Assembly: GCA_034927285.1 (NCBI GenBank)
Contig: JAYFQF010000002.1
Location: 1-64,000, forward strand
From: JAYFQF01 sp034927285
GTDB taxonomy: Bacteria; Bacillota; Peptococcia; DRI-13; UBA5745
DNA: 64,000 nucleotides
Direction: 5' to 3'
Below, in pieces: positions 6,528-14,456 of this stretch. Below the pieces are notes generated by a model that saw only the letters and a list, made by a program, of their open reading frames with translations, searched no databases and was not told the DNA's origin. A program made the position numbers and the translations under genes. How positions within the stretch are numbered: the stretch's first letter is position 1; each line of letters opens with the position of its first letter.

Positions 6528-8090
6528 TTACTTTTGAGGCACAAAATAGTTGCCCCGGGTAGATACATAAATGCTGCCCTGCCATTCCTCCGAGGTCTCG
6601 GGATAATCCAGGCGGTAATGGGCGCCCCGGCTTTCCTGCCGCAGCAGCGCCGCCGCCAGCACCGTCCGGGCTGTGGTCAGGATGTTCCTGGCCTCCAGCC
6701 AGGAACGCAGGCTCACCGGATGCTGTTCCTCTAAGGTCCGGTCCAGTTCCTTCAACCGGCTTTCCGCTTCCTCCATGGACCGCCGCTCCCGGATAAGGGA
6801 AGCCTTTTCCCACATCACTTTCCGGATTTCCCGGACAAGGGGAGCCGGATCGTCGGATCCCGGCAGCGGGACCGGCCAGTTTTCCAGCTGCTCTGCCGCC
6901 AGCTGCTCCGGCGGCGCGCCATTGGGGAAGCCTGCCAGGGCCCGGCTGTATTCCGCGGCAGCCAGTCCCGCCCGCCGGCCAAAGACCGCCGTTTCCGTCA
7001 GGGCGCTGCCCGCCAGGCGGTTGGCGCCATGGAGGCCGCCCGTCACCTCGCCGCAGCAGTACAAGCCAGCGATGCCGGTGCTGCCGTCAGGCCGGAGGGG
7101 AATTCCACCCATCATAAAATGGGCCACCGGCTTCACCAGCATGGGGCTTTCCGGATGCTTCTGCCACAGCTCATGGATAGCGGTACATTCCCTTTTCAGA
7201 TATTCCCGTTCGCAGTCCCGGGGATCAAAAATGACCTTCTTTTGGCGAAACATTTCCCGGGCCAGCACATCCCGGTTTTCCAGTTCCTTTTTCGGATAGT
7301 CCTCCATAAACCGGCGGCCCTTTTCATTGCGAAAAACCGCTCCGTGCTCGAAAATATCCGGAAAGATATTGCAGCAGCCGGGACTGAAGATACGGTAGGG
7401 ATAAAACTGGACGAATTCCATATCCCGCAGAGGCAAACCCGCCCGCAGGGCCAGGCCGTAGCCGTCTCCGGTGAGATCCGAGGTATTGCTGGTATTCTGA
7501 TAAATCCGGCCACCGCCGCCGCAGGCCAGTATTACCGCTTTAGCCTCAATGACAAAAAGGCGGTCGTCTTTTTCCGCCAGCACGCCCCGGACCCGGTCGC
7601 CCTCCTTCAACAGGTCCACGGCCATACAGCCGTCCAAAATACTGACGTTCTTCTGGTCCGCGACCAGCCGGCCCATGGGCTCCGTCAGGTTCCGGCCGTA
7701 TTTGGGATTGCAGCAGGCCAGATAGGGCAGTTCTTTTCCCCGGGCGTTTTTGCGGTATTTAAATTCCAGCGGCAGGCCCATGGATTCCCGCTGCCGTAAC
7801 GCCTCGGCCCCCTCCCGTACCAGCACTTCCACCAGCTTCGGATCGCTGAGGCCGTGGCCTGAAGCCAGAAAATCCCGCCGGTAGCTTTCCCTGAGTTCCG
7901 GATCCTCCGGAGCGTAACGGTGCACCGACATGGCCACCAGAGAAGCGCCGGAAAGTCCCACCGGCTTTTTTGACAATATCTGAATCTTCATTTCCGGGTA
8001 AGCCCGGGCCGCGTCCAGGGCTGCTTCCATGGCGGCAAGGCCGCCGCCGATAACCAGCAGTTCCGGATGATTTACGTGTTTTCCCTTCAT
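6528..8090 (-). CDS. Fumarate-reductase/succinate-dehydrogenase-like FAD flavoprotein
   Basis: The 520-aa product carries the FAD dinucleotide fold (LLVIGGGLAAMEAALDA near residue 11), the flavin loop CGGGGRIYQNTSN near 190, the capping domain, and the active-site region HGANRLAGSALTE near 350 containing the catalytic arginine. PVAHFMMGG keeps the substrate histidine. The usual FVQFHPT is changed to FVQFYPY, so one substrate-contact histidine is missing. No iron-sulfur or haem partner is adjacent. It is the last gene of the TRAP operon; a good AAGGAGAG site precedes the ATG. The substrate is unknown; an unsaturated or 2-enoic acid is a reasonable guess. Confidence 0.8.
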   Translation of the reverse strand: MKGKHVNHPELLVIGGGLAAMEAALDAARAYPEMKIQILSKKPVGLSGASLVAMSVHRYAPEDPELRESYRRDFLASGHGLSDPKLVEVLVREGAEALRQRESMGLPLEFKYRKNARGKELPYLACCNPKYGRNLTEPMGRLVADQKNVSILDGCMAVDLLKEGDRVRGVLAEKDDRLFVIEAKAVILACGGGGRIYQNTSNTSDLTGDGYGLALRAGLPLRDMEFVQFYPYRIFSPGCCNIFPDIFEHGAVFRNEKGRRFMEDYPKKELENRDVLAREMFRQKKVIFDPRDCEREYLKRECTAIHELWQKHPESPMLVKPVAHFMMGGIPLRPDGSTGIAGLYCCGEVTGGLHGANRLAGSALTETAVFGRRAGLAAAEYSRALAGFPNGAPPEQLAAEQLENWPVPLPGSDDPAPLVREIRKVMWEKASLIRERRSMEEAESRLKELDRTLEEQHPVSLRSWLEARNILTTARTVLAAALLRQESRGAHYRLDYPETSEEWQGSIYVSTRGNYFVPQK

Positions 8091-8169
8091 AGGCTCTCCT
8101 TTGTCTGGGTTTATAGGCAGCCGGGGCAGAAGCCGCCGGCCATTCCGGACCCCGGCTGAAAATCAGGGA

Positions 8170-9132
8170 TTAAATCAAAGCCAGAGTCTTCAATATGTAC
8201 AATGCCAGGGTAGTGGTGATTACCGAAAGCAGAGTTGACAACACAATCGCCGTGGCCGCCAGCTCGCTGTCGTTATCCATGGACATGGCCATGACATAAC
8301 AGGCCGAGGGATTGGCGGTGGTGAATAAAATCGCTACCACGGATAGTTCCAGGCCGCGAAAGCCGATCAAGGCCGCCACGGGGATGACCGTCAGGCCCAG
8401 AAATACGGTTTTGGTCAGCGCCGCCAGGCTGGCATAGCCGAAGCATTTTTTTACTTTCGAGGTGTCCAGGGCCGCGCCAATACATAAAAGTGATAAAGGC
8501 ACCGCCAGATCGCCCAGGGATTGAATAGGCTTTTGGATCAGCGAAGGCAGTTGGACGCCCAGAATGCAAAAGGGCAGTCCCAGAACCGCCGCAATGATCA
8601 GAGGATTGACAACAACTTTTTTTCCGATTTGCTTCAGCATGGCGCCGAAATGCAGGTCGGCGCCGGAGGTGCCGCCGCCCTTGGTTAAGGCCAGCACCGC
8701 CAGAATATTATACAATATAACGATCACGGTGAGAAGAGAGGCGCATTGGGCTACTCCCTCCTCACCGGCCATGTTGCGGACCATGGAAAGGCCCAGTACC
8801 GTAAAACTGGACCGGAAGCATGCCTGGGTAAAAGCTCCTACGCTTTCCTTTCTCTTCATCAGCTTCCAGGCCAAAAACCATATTGCCGCAAAAGTAATCA
8901 CCGTGGCGGCAAAGCAGTAAGCGGTCAGGGAAAGATCCTTCATCCGGCTGAAATCTGCTCCGTAAATATCCAGAAATATCCGGCTGGACAAGCAATACGT
9001 AAAGGTCAGCTTACCTACCTTATCCATCATTTCTTTTTCGATAACGCCTTTTTTTCGGGCAAACCAACCGATGAAGATCATGATGAAGGAAGGCAAAACC
9101 ACATTGAGGCTGAATAAAATGTTGTCTAACAA
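8170..9132 (-). CDS. AEC-family permease (auxin efflux carrier type)
   Basis: The 320-aa product has about ten hydrophobic helices in two similar halves, the arrangement of AEC carriers. Members move malate, malonate or other carboxylates in bacteria. The second half shows the family features SLGDLAVPLSLLCIGAAL near residue 205 and ANPSACYVMAMSMDND near 270. The start is TTG at 9132, 6 nt after GAAGGG. It lies 68 nt behind the dehydrogenase gene and 79 nt before the flavoprotein gene, and likely exports or imports an acid of the same pathway. Confidence 0.85.
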   Translation of the reverse strand: MLDNILFSLNVVLPSFIMIFIGWFARKKGVIEKEMMDKVGKLTFTYCLSSRIFLDIYGADFSRMKDLSLTAYCFAATVITFAAIWFLAWKLMKRKESVGAFTQACFRSSFTVLGLSMVRNMAGEEGVAQCASLLTVIVILYNILAVLALTKGGGTSGADLHFGAMLKQIGKKVVVNPLIIAAVLGLPFCILGVQLPSLIQKPIQSLGDLAVPLSLLCIGAALDTSKVKKCFGYASLAALTKTVFLGLTVIPVAALIGFRGLELSVVAILFTTANPSACYVMAMSMDNDSELAATAIVLSTLLSVITTTLALYILKTLALI

Positions 9133-9200
9133 AGTTTATCCCTTCTTCTTTATCCCGAATATTTTCCGAAAAAGGGCCTCAAAAGCAAGACCCGCCGGTT

Positions 9201-10088
9201 TTATATCTTCACTTCCGTGCCGGCGACCTCTTCCAGTAGCGTAATAATTACGGAAGCGTCTTCCTCACCTTTGCCTTTAGCCATAGCGGCAAGGTAGTAT
9301 TCCCTGGCCAGATTGCCCAGGACAGCCGGAACTTTCAGTTCTCTGGCCAGATTGGTAGCCAGATTCATATCTTTATGCTGCAGCTTCGTTTTAAAGCCGC
9401 CGTTAAAATCCCGTTTAAATACAAAATTCGGGATCTTTACTTTCGAAGAATAACTCTCTCCGGAACTGGAATTGATGATTTCCAGCAGCAGCCGGGGTTC
9501 GATACCGGCTTTCATGCCCATCACCATGCCCTCGCAGATCCCTGCCAGATTGATCCCCGTCAGCATGTTATTAATCAGTTTAATGGTCTGACCGTTGCCG
9601 GAGGCTCCCACATAAAATACTTCTTCTCCCATGGCTTCCAGTACGGGCAGCGCTTTTTGGTAGGACTTTTCCTCCCCGGCGGCCATGATACTGAGCTTGC
9701 CAGTTTTGGCTTTGCCCACGCCGCCGCTGACCGGCGCGTCCAATAAGTCCACGCCTTTTTCTTTCAACCGCCCGGCCATTGCTTTAATCATGGACGGCGA
9801 TCCGGTGCCCATGTCGATAACAATAGCGCCGGCGCCAAGAACTGCCGCCGCTCCCTGTTTACCAAAGAGAACCTCTTCCGTATCGGTAGACTGAGGCAGC
9901 ATTGTGATAACCAGCTGGGCTCCCCGGGCCGCGTCGGCAGAGCTTGTTCCTTTTCTGGCTCCCAGGACCGCGATTTTTTTCAGGGGCGAAGACAGCAGGT
10001 CATAAGCAGCCACCGGAAAGCCTTTATTGATTAAATTGGCGGCCATCAGGCTGCCCATATTGCCGAGGCCGATAAACGCGATATTCAT
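9201..10088 (-). CDS. 3-hydroxyisobutyrate dehydrogenase family oxidoreductase
   Basis: The 295-aa product is a beta-hydroxyacid dehydrogenase. The NAD(P) fold begins IAFIGLGNMGSLMAANL at residue 3. The substrate motif DAPVSGGVGKAKTGKLSIM lies near 117, and the catalytic lysine is in GNGQTIKLINNML near 170. These fit the enzymes that interconvert hydroxy acids and semialdehydes, such as tartronate semialdehyde reductase or 2-(hydroxymethyl)glutarate dehydrogenase; which one cannot be told. GGAGGTATAACC precedes the ATG. It follows the AA_synth gene by 14 nt. Confidence 0.88.
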   Translation of the reverse strand: MNIAFIGLGNMGSLMAANLINKGFPVAAYDLLSSPLKKIAVLGARKGTSSADAARGAQLVITMLPQSTDTEEVLFGKQGAAAVLGAGAIVIDMGTGSPSMIKAMAGRLKEKGVDLLDAPVSGGVGKAKTGKLSIMAAGEEKSYQKALPVLEAMGEEVFYVGASGNGQTIKLINNMLTGINLAGICEGMVMGMKAGIEPRLLLEIINSSSGESYSSKVKIPNFVFKRDFNGGFKTKLQHKDMNLATNLARELKVPAVLGNLAREYYLAAMAKGKGEEDASVIITLLEEVAGTEVKI

Positions 10089-10102
10089 GGTTATACCTCC
10101 TG

Positions 10103-10678
10103 TCAGCGAATGCCGTCACCGACAATATCTTCTTTTTTCAGGCCGCCCAGCCGGGAAAGGGGCCGGCCGTTGTCGGCAAAAACCGCGATAATCACCAGCT
10201 CGTCGGCATGGGGCGCGTCGCTTATCCGGACTTCCATAGCGTCAAAATGGGAACGGACTAAATTTGCCTCCCGGTGGACCAGGGGAACGCAAAGGGGCGT
10301 GCCGGCGGCCCCCCGCACCACGGTGGAAGGAACGATGGTCTTGCAGGGATAGCCTAAGGATTTTCTTATGGCGTTGCCGAATTTTACATGATTCATGGCG
10401 GCGCCGTGCTCGATTTCTCCTTCGCTGCCCACAATGGCCCCTTTACCGAAGCTTTCAATGTTTTCCCGGCCCAGGACTTCCTTGGCGATGTCCGTAAGAT
10501 AGACGCCCAATTCGCCCCCTTCATCAATAAACGATTGAAGATCCTCGATATACCTGCCGGCTCCCGGGTTTTTTACCACCGCCGCCACCGCCGCCTTATG
10601 CAGCGGTTCTTTCAGTTCTATATCCTGCTCCCGGTAAGTCGTCTCTTTGATCGTAACCACCTTTCTGATTTCAAACAT
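10103..10678 (-). CDS. AA_synth family protein (amino acid synthesis, PF06684-like)
   Basis: The 191-aa product resembles the small family named amino acid synthesis protein, whose biochemical role is not settled. Recognisable stretches are GSEGEIEHGAAMNHVKFGNAIR near residue 85, PSTVVRGAAGTPLCVPLVHR near 117 and DELVIIAVFADNGRPLSR near 160. Such genes often sit in catabolic clusters beside uptake transporters, as here. The ATG at 10678 follows AAAGGAGGG. It lies 239 nt behind the TRAP permease gene, in an interval that may hold an attenuator, and 14 nt before the dehydrogenase gene. Confidence 0.7.
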   Translation of the reverse strand: MFEIRKVVTIKETTYREQDIELKEPLHKAAVAAVVKNPGAGRYIEDLQSFIDEGGELGVYLTDIAKEVLGRENIESFGKGAIVGSEGEIEHGAAMNHVKFGNAIRKSLGYPCKTIVPSTVVRGAAGTPLCVPLVHREANLVRSHFDAMEVRISDAPHADELVIIAVFADNGRPLSRLGGLKKEDIVGDGIR

Positions 10679-10735
10679 GGCAAGCCCTCCTTTAATTTTG
10701 GCTGAACCCAGCCCTCGGACGCAAATTCCCGCGAT

Positions 10736-10772
10736 AAAAAAGGCCAGCTTTTCCGGGGCACCCCGGCCGAGG
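10736..10772 (-). terminator. Possible internal terminator or attenuator
   Basis: On the minus strand GGCCGGGGTGCCCCGG, a short linker and GGCC are followed by six T. It lies between the TRAP permease and the downstream enzyme genes and could lower their expression. The interval 10679-10917 otherwise shows GC-rich sequence with no clear gene. Confidence 0.3.
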
Positions 10773-10917
10773 GAGGGGCGGATCTACGGCAGCTCCGGTC
10801 CGGTTTCAACCATTAAAAACCGGGGCCGCAGCCGCAGAGAGGGAGGTACCGCCCCGCCCTCATGCCGGTAATACCTGAGAAATGGTTTGGCCAAAGCTTA
10901 AACTCAGTAAACGGCTG

Positions 10918-12825
10918 TTATTGGGCTTTCTCTGGGGGATTGACGGTATCGGCCGAAGCCTTTTTTGCTTTTACCTTCAGGAGCGCTACGATTAAGATAA
11001 AGATTCCATAGCCCACGGCGTCGGTGGCAAGACCCGGCATGATGGTGCAGAGGGCCGCCACGCCCAAAGCCAGGCGAAGGGCCATATTCACCGGACCGGA
11101 AAGCCAGCCGGTCAAGGCGATGGATAAAGCGATCACGCCCACTACGGCGGAGACGACAGAGGTCACAATAGAAACCGCACTCCCCTGAAGCAATAAGCTG
11201 GTGGAGGTACAGAAGGCATACGGGATCAGGAATGAAACCAAGCCAAACCTGGCGGCCAGAAAGCCTGTTTGAAAGGGGTTTTCCTCCACCATGCCGGCGG
11301 CGGTAAAGGCAGCCAGGGCTACGGGGGGAGTGATGTTGCCGATACAGGAGAAGAAAAACACAAACATATCCGCCGCCAGCTGGGGCACGCCCAGGCGCAC
11401 CAAAGAAGGAACGATCATAGAGGCCATGATGATATATGCCGCCACAGGAGGCATGCCCATGCCCAGGATCAGGGCCACCACCATGCTGAGAAACAGGGCC
11501 AGATAAATGGAATTGCCGCTCATGGCCATAATGACGGCGGAGATCTTCACTCCCAGGCCCGTCAGCGTAATGATGCCGACGATGATACCGGCGGTGGCGC
11601 AGGTCATAATGGTAGAGATAACGCCGCTGCCGCCGGAGGAAATGGCGTCATACAGTTTTTTGGGCGTGGGCCGGGTTTCTTTTTTCAAGAAAGCCAGCAC
11701 CAGAATCGTGCCCATGGAGATACAGGCCGAAGGAGCCGCGGGATACATGAAGAAAATCAGCAGAATCAGCAGAACCACCAGGGGCAGAAACAGATAAATC
11801 TCTTTCAGGGTCTCTTTCTTATCCGGCAGTTCTTCCCTGCTCAATACCTTCATCCCTACTTTGTCCGCCTCCAGGCCGGACTGGATAAATAAGCCGGCGT
11901 AGTAAAGAACCGCGGGGATAATCGCGGCCACGGCGATGCTGCCATAGGGGATGCCGCGCATTTCCGACATGACAAAGGCGGCGGCCCCCATTACCGGCGG
12001 CATGATCAGGCCTCCGGTGGCGGCCACGGCCAAAATAGCGGCAGCAGTCATTTTGCTGTAGCCGGATTTCACCATTAAAGGCAAAGTAAAGTTTCCGGTA
12101 GTCAGGATGTTTGCCACGGCGCTGCCGGAGACGGTGCCCATCAGGCCGCTGGCCACAATGGAGGCCTTGGCGGAGCCTCCTTTGCTGCGTCCGACCAGGC
12201 CGTAGGCCACTTTAATAAAGTAGTCGCCCACGCCAAAAGCTTCCATGAATCCGCCGAACAGGCTGTATACGACGATGACCCCTGAAGCCACGCCCATAGA
12301 GGTGCCGTAAATCCCCTCGGTGCCCAGGGCCAGATAAGGCATTATCCGGGCAATCTTGTACCCTCTGTGACCGAAAGGAGCCGGTAAATACTTCCCGAAC
12401 ATGGCGTAAGCTACAAAAACCAGGGAAATAACTACCATGGGCCAGCCTAAGAGCCGGATTGCCCCATAGATTAATACGATAAATAATATGCAGGATATAA
12501 TGATGTCCATCTGGGTATAGCTGCCGGCCCGTTCCACCAGCGACTTAAAGGTCAGCACGATATAAGCGCCGGTCCCCACGCTTAAAAAGGCCATGATCGG
12601 GTCGATAATTTTATGGAAAGTAAACCCCGGCTTAGCGCAGTCTTTTTTCATCAGCTGGATATAGGCGATCAACAAGGTGATGGCCAGGACCAAACCTCTT
12701 TGGATCACGGCGGTCAGTACGCCGAAAATCGAGGTATACAGCGTGAAGGCGCCTAAGATGAATGATAATACCCGGATCATTTTTTGATAAAATTCGCCTT
12801 GATTGGCAACGTTTGCTTGCGCCAT
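10918..12825 (-). CDS. TRAP transporter permease, fused small and large membrane subunits
   Basis: The 635-aa polytopic protein has about 16-18 helices. The N-terminal ~170 residues correspond to the small DctQ-like subunit and the rest to the large DctM-like subunit, the fused form usual for TAXI-type TRAP systems. Large-subunit marks are MGTVSGSAVANILTTGNFTLP near residue 230, AAAILAVAATGGLIMPPVMG near 260 and GMGMPPVAAYIIMA near 455. It takes up an organic acid with sodium ions using the binding protein encoded upstream. GGAGGTTACT precedes the ATG. Confidence 0.93.
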   Translation of the reverse strand: MAQANVANQGEFYQKMIRVLSFILGAFTLYTSIFGVLTAVIQRGLVLAITLLIAYIQLMKKDCAKPGFTFHKIIDPIMAFLSVGTGAYIVLTFKSLVERAGSYTQMDIIISCILFIVLIYGAIRLLGWPMVVISLVFVAYAMFGKYLPAPFGHRGYKIARIMPYLALGTEGIYGTSMGVASGVIVVYSLFGGFMEAFGVGDYFIKVAYGLVGRSKGGSAKASIVASGLMGTVSGSAVANILTTGNFTLPLMVKSGYSKMTAAAILAVAATGGLIMPPVMGAAAFVMSEMRGIPYGSIAVAAIIPAVLYYAGLFIQSGLEADKVGMKVLSREELPDKKETLKEIYLFLPLVVLLILLIFFMYPAAPSACISMGTILVLAFLKKETRPTPKKLYDAISSGGSGVISTIMTCATAGIIVGIITLTGLGVKISAVIMAMSGNSIYLALFLSMVVALILGMGMPPVAAYIIMASMIVPSLVRLGVPQLAADMFVFFFSCIGNITPPVALAAFTAAGMVEENPFQTGFLAARFGLVSFLIPYAFCTSTSLLLQGSAVSIVTSVVSAVVGVIALSIALTGWLSGPVNMALRLALGVAALCTIMPGLATDAVGYGIFILIVALLKVKAKKASADTVNPPEKAQ

Positions 12826-12915
12826 AGTAACCTCCGTTCCGTCTGGGAAAAAATCCCCCGCCGTCCCGTCACGGAAAAAAGAAGGGCGGCGGGGATTTTT
12901 TTGAAAATCAGTTTT

Positions 12916-13956
12916 TTATTTTCCCGCAGTATCGACGCCCACTTCCTGGAAGTATTTCAACGCTCCGGGGTGGATGGGCACTCCGCCGCCGTTGCAGCCG
13001 TTTTCCGGAGTCAGCCTGTCCGCCGCGGCATGGACGTTTTTCATATAATCCAGATTCTCAAATACGGTTTTTACAAAAGTATACGCCAGATTTTCATCCC
13101 AATCGGCCCGGCAGACCATATAGTTGCCGTGGCCTACGGTGACCACATCCTCATCCTGGCCTTTATAAGTACCGCCGGGGATGGTGACCGGGAAAAATTC
13201 CTTGGCATATTCATCAGTGGAATTATCGATCAGAGTAGTATCCACCGGAATCAGCCGGATAGGTTTCCAGGAAGCCAGGTCGATAATGGTGGCGTGAGGA
13301 TTTACGGTATCGAAGATGGCGGCATCAATCTGGCCGGCCTTGAACGCTTCTACGCTCTCGGTATAGGTCAGATATTCACCGGTATAATCGACGCCGTCCA
13401 CCCAGCCCAGCAGGCCTTCCAGAAAAGCGTAGCAGACCTGAGCATTGCCGGAGCCGGGCTGGCCGATGGAAATTTTTTTGTCTTTCAGATCCTCCATGGT
13501 ATAGTACGGAGAATCGGCCATAACAATAACGTGGACCGGATTGTCATACATCTGGAAAAGCACCCGCTCGTCCACTGCTTTGGTAAAGGGCTCGTCGCCC
13601 TTATAGGCCTTCAGGCTGCTGGGGAAGCTGACGGTAGCTACTTCGATATCGCCGGAATCCAGCAGGTTCAGGTTTTCCACAGAAGCTTTCGTGGCTTCCA
13701 CAGTAAACTGCATATTGGTTTTTTCCCCTACCAGAGTACCGACGCCGATGCCGAAGGTATAAAATACGCCGCCGGAACTGCCGGTGCCCATGTTCAGATA
13801 GACGGGGTCCCCGGAAGGGGTTTCGCCTTCGCTTTCACCGCCGCCTTGGGTACTTTCGCCGCCGCTGTTTTGGGCGTTATTGCCGCCGCAGCCGCCCAAA
13901 GCAAAAATCAAAACCAGAATCAAACATAACGCCTTCAAATAAATCGCTTTTTTCAT
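12916..13956 (-). CDS. TAXI-family TRAP substrate-binding lipoprotein
   Basis: The 346-aa product has a lipoprotein signal (MKKAIYLKALCLILVLIFAL followed by GGC). The mature part begins with a Gly/Ser/Glu-rich linker and then YLNMGTGSSGGVFYTFGIGVGTLV, the opening of TAXI binding proteins. Later come VSFPSSLKAYKGDEPF and KKISIGQPGSGNAQ. Known TAXI members bind glutamate, 2-oxoglutarate and other dicarboxylates; the ligand here is unknown. The start at 13956 is chosen because GGGAGGATCTGTA precedes it. It is the first gene of the operon, about 95 nt downstream of a sigma-54 promoter. Confidence 0.93.
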   Translation of the reverse strand: MKKAIYLKALCLILVLIFALGGCGGNNAQNSGGESTQGGGESEGETPSGDPVYLNMGTGSSGGVFYTFGIGVGTLVGEKTNMQFTVEATKASVENLNLLDSGDIEVATVSFPSSLKAYKGDEPFTKAVDERVLFQMYDNPVHVIVMADSPYYTMEDLKDKKISIGQPGSGNAQVCYAFLEGLLGWVDGVDYTGEYLTYTESVEAFKAGQIDAAIFDTVNPHATIIDLASWKPIRLIPVDTTLIDNSTDEYAKEFFPVTIPGGTYKGQDEDVVTVGHGNYMVCRADWDENLAYTFVKTVFENLDYMKNVHAAADRLTPENGCNGGGVPIHPGALKYFQEVGVDTAGK

Positions 13957-14062
13957 TACAGATCCTCCCATTTTATTGAGTTTTCCTTTCTTTCATCACT
14001 TCAACCGCAGACAGCTTCATCCCCCCTCGATTATTTTTGAATTGATCCGTTATCCTCTTTAC

Positions 14063-14078
14063 TGCAATATACGTGCCA
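14063..14078 (-). promoter_or_regulatory. Sigma-54 promoter of the TAXI-TRAP operon
   Basis: The minus strand reads TGGCACG-TATA-TTGCA, a complete match to the -24/-12 consensus TGGCACGNNNNTTGCA. It lies about 107 nt before the TAXI start codon. The adjacent gene (14457-16229) encodes a sigma-54 activator. The interval 13957-14456 holds this promoter, the possible activator site at 14229-14279 and a terminator; no gene is seen. Confidence 0.92.
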
Positions 14079-14228
14079 CAATTGCTTAACTTTTCTTGAA
14101 ATTCAGCCAAACCCATATTATTCTTATTTAACTATTGTTTTATTCGATAAATTTTTCTGATCTCTTCACTTATTTTCTTACTAACTTGAAATGAATATTC
14201 CAATTAATTAAATGTCTTCTCATTTCCT

Positions 14229-14279
14229 TATTGCTCATCCCATCCAATGAAATAATATTTCCTTTTTTGACTGAGCAAT
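14229..14279. promoter_or_regulatory. Candidate upstream activator site for the sigma-54 promoter
   Basis: ATTGCTCA (14230-14237) and its complement TGAGCAAT (14272-14279) form half-sites 42 bp apart, close to four helical turns, about 150-200 bp upstream of the -24 element. The 12-mer TATTGCTCATCC recurs upstream of the second sigma-54-type promoter at 48206-48217. Confidence 0.55.
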
Positions 14280-14405
14280 CACAAAAGCAGTCCTTTTTCG
14301 GGGGACTATTGTCCTTATAATGCAGACACGCGGAATACAGCCGCCGGCTTTCTTCAGGCTTTGCATATATTGCTTTCTTCCGGTAACGTTTCTTTTCCCG
14401 TTGAA

Positions 14406-14444
14406 CAAAAAAGAGCAGGCCGCAAAATCTTTTGCGGCCTGCTC
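14406..14444 (-). terminator. Terminator of the sigma-54 regulator gene
   Basis: GAGCAGGCCGCAAAA and its complement form a long stem, followed on the minus strand by six T. It lies 13 nt after the TAG stop. Confidence 0.88.
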
Positions 14445-14456
14445 AGGCGCTCCTGC

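Noticed and set aside
10679..10917. Possible glycine riboswitch upstream of the AA_synth gene
   Set aside because: A TTCTCAGG stretch resembles the riboswitch 3' part, but the conserved core (CGCCGAAGG, second aptamer) is missing.
12784..13929. Long plus-strand open frame opposite the TAXI gene
   Set aside because: It has no ribosome site, its composition is unlike a protein, and the minus strand encodes a clear TAXI lipoprotein. Similar long antisense frames opposite oppA (27659-29065) and the serine hydrolase (22525-23772) were dropped for the same reason.
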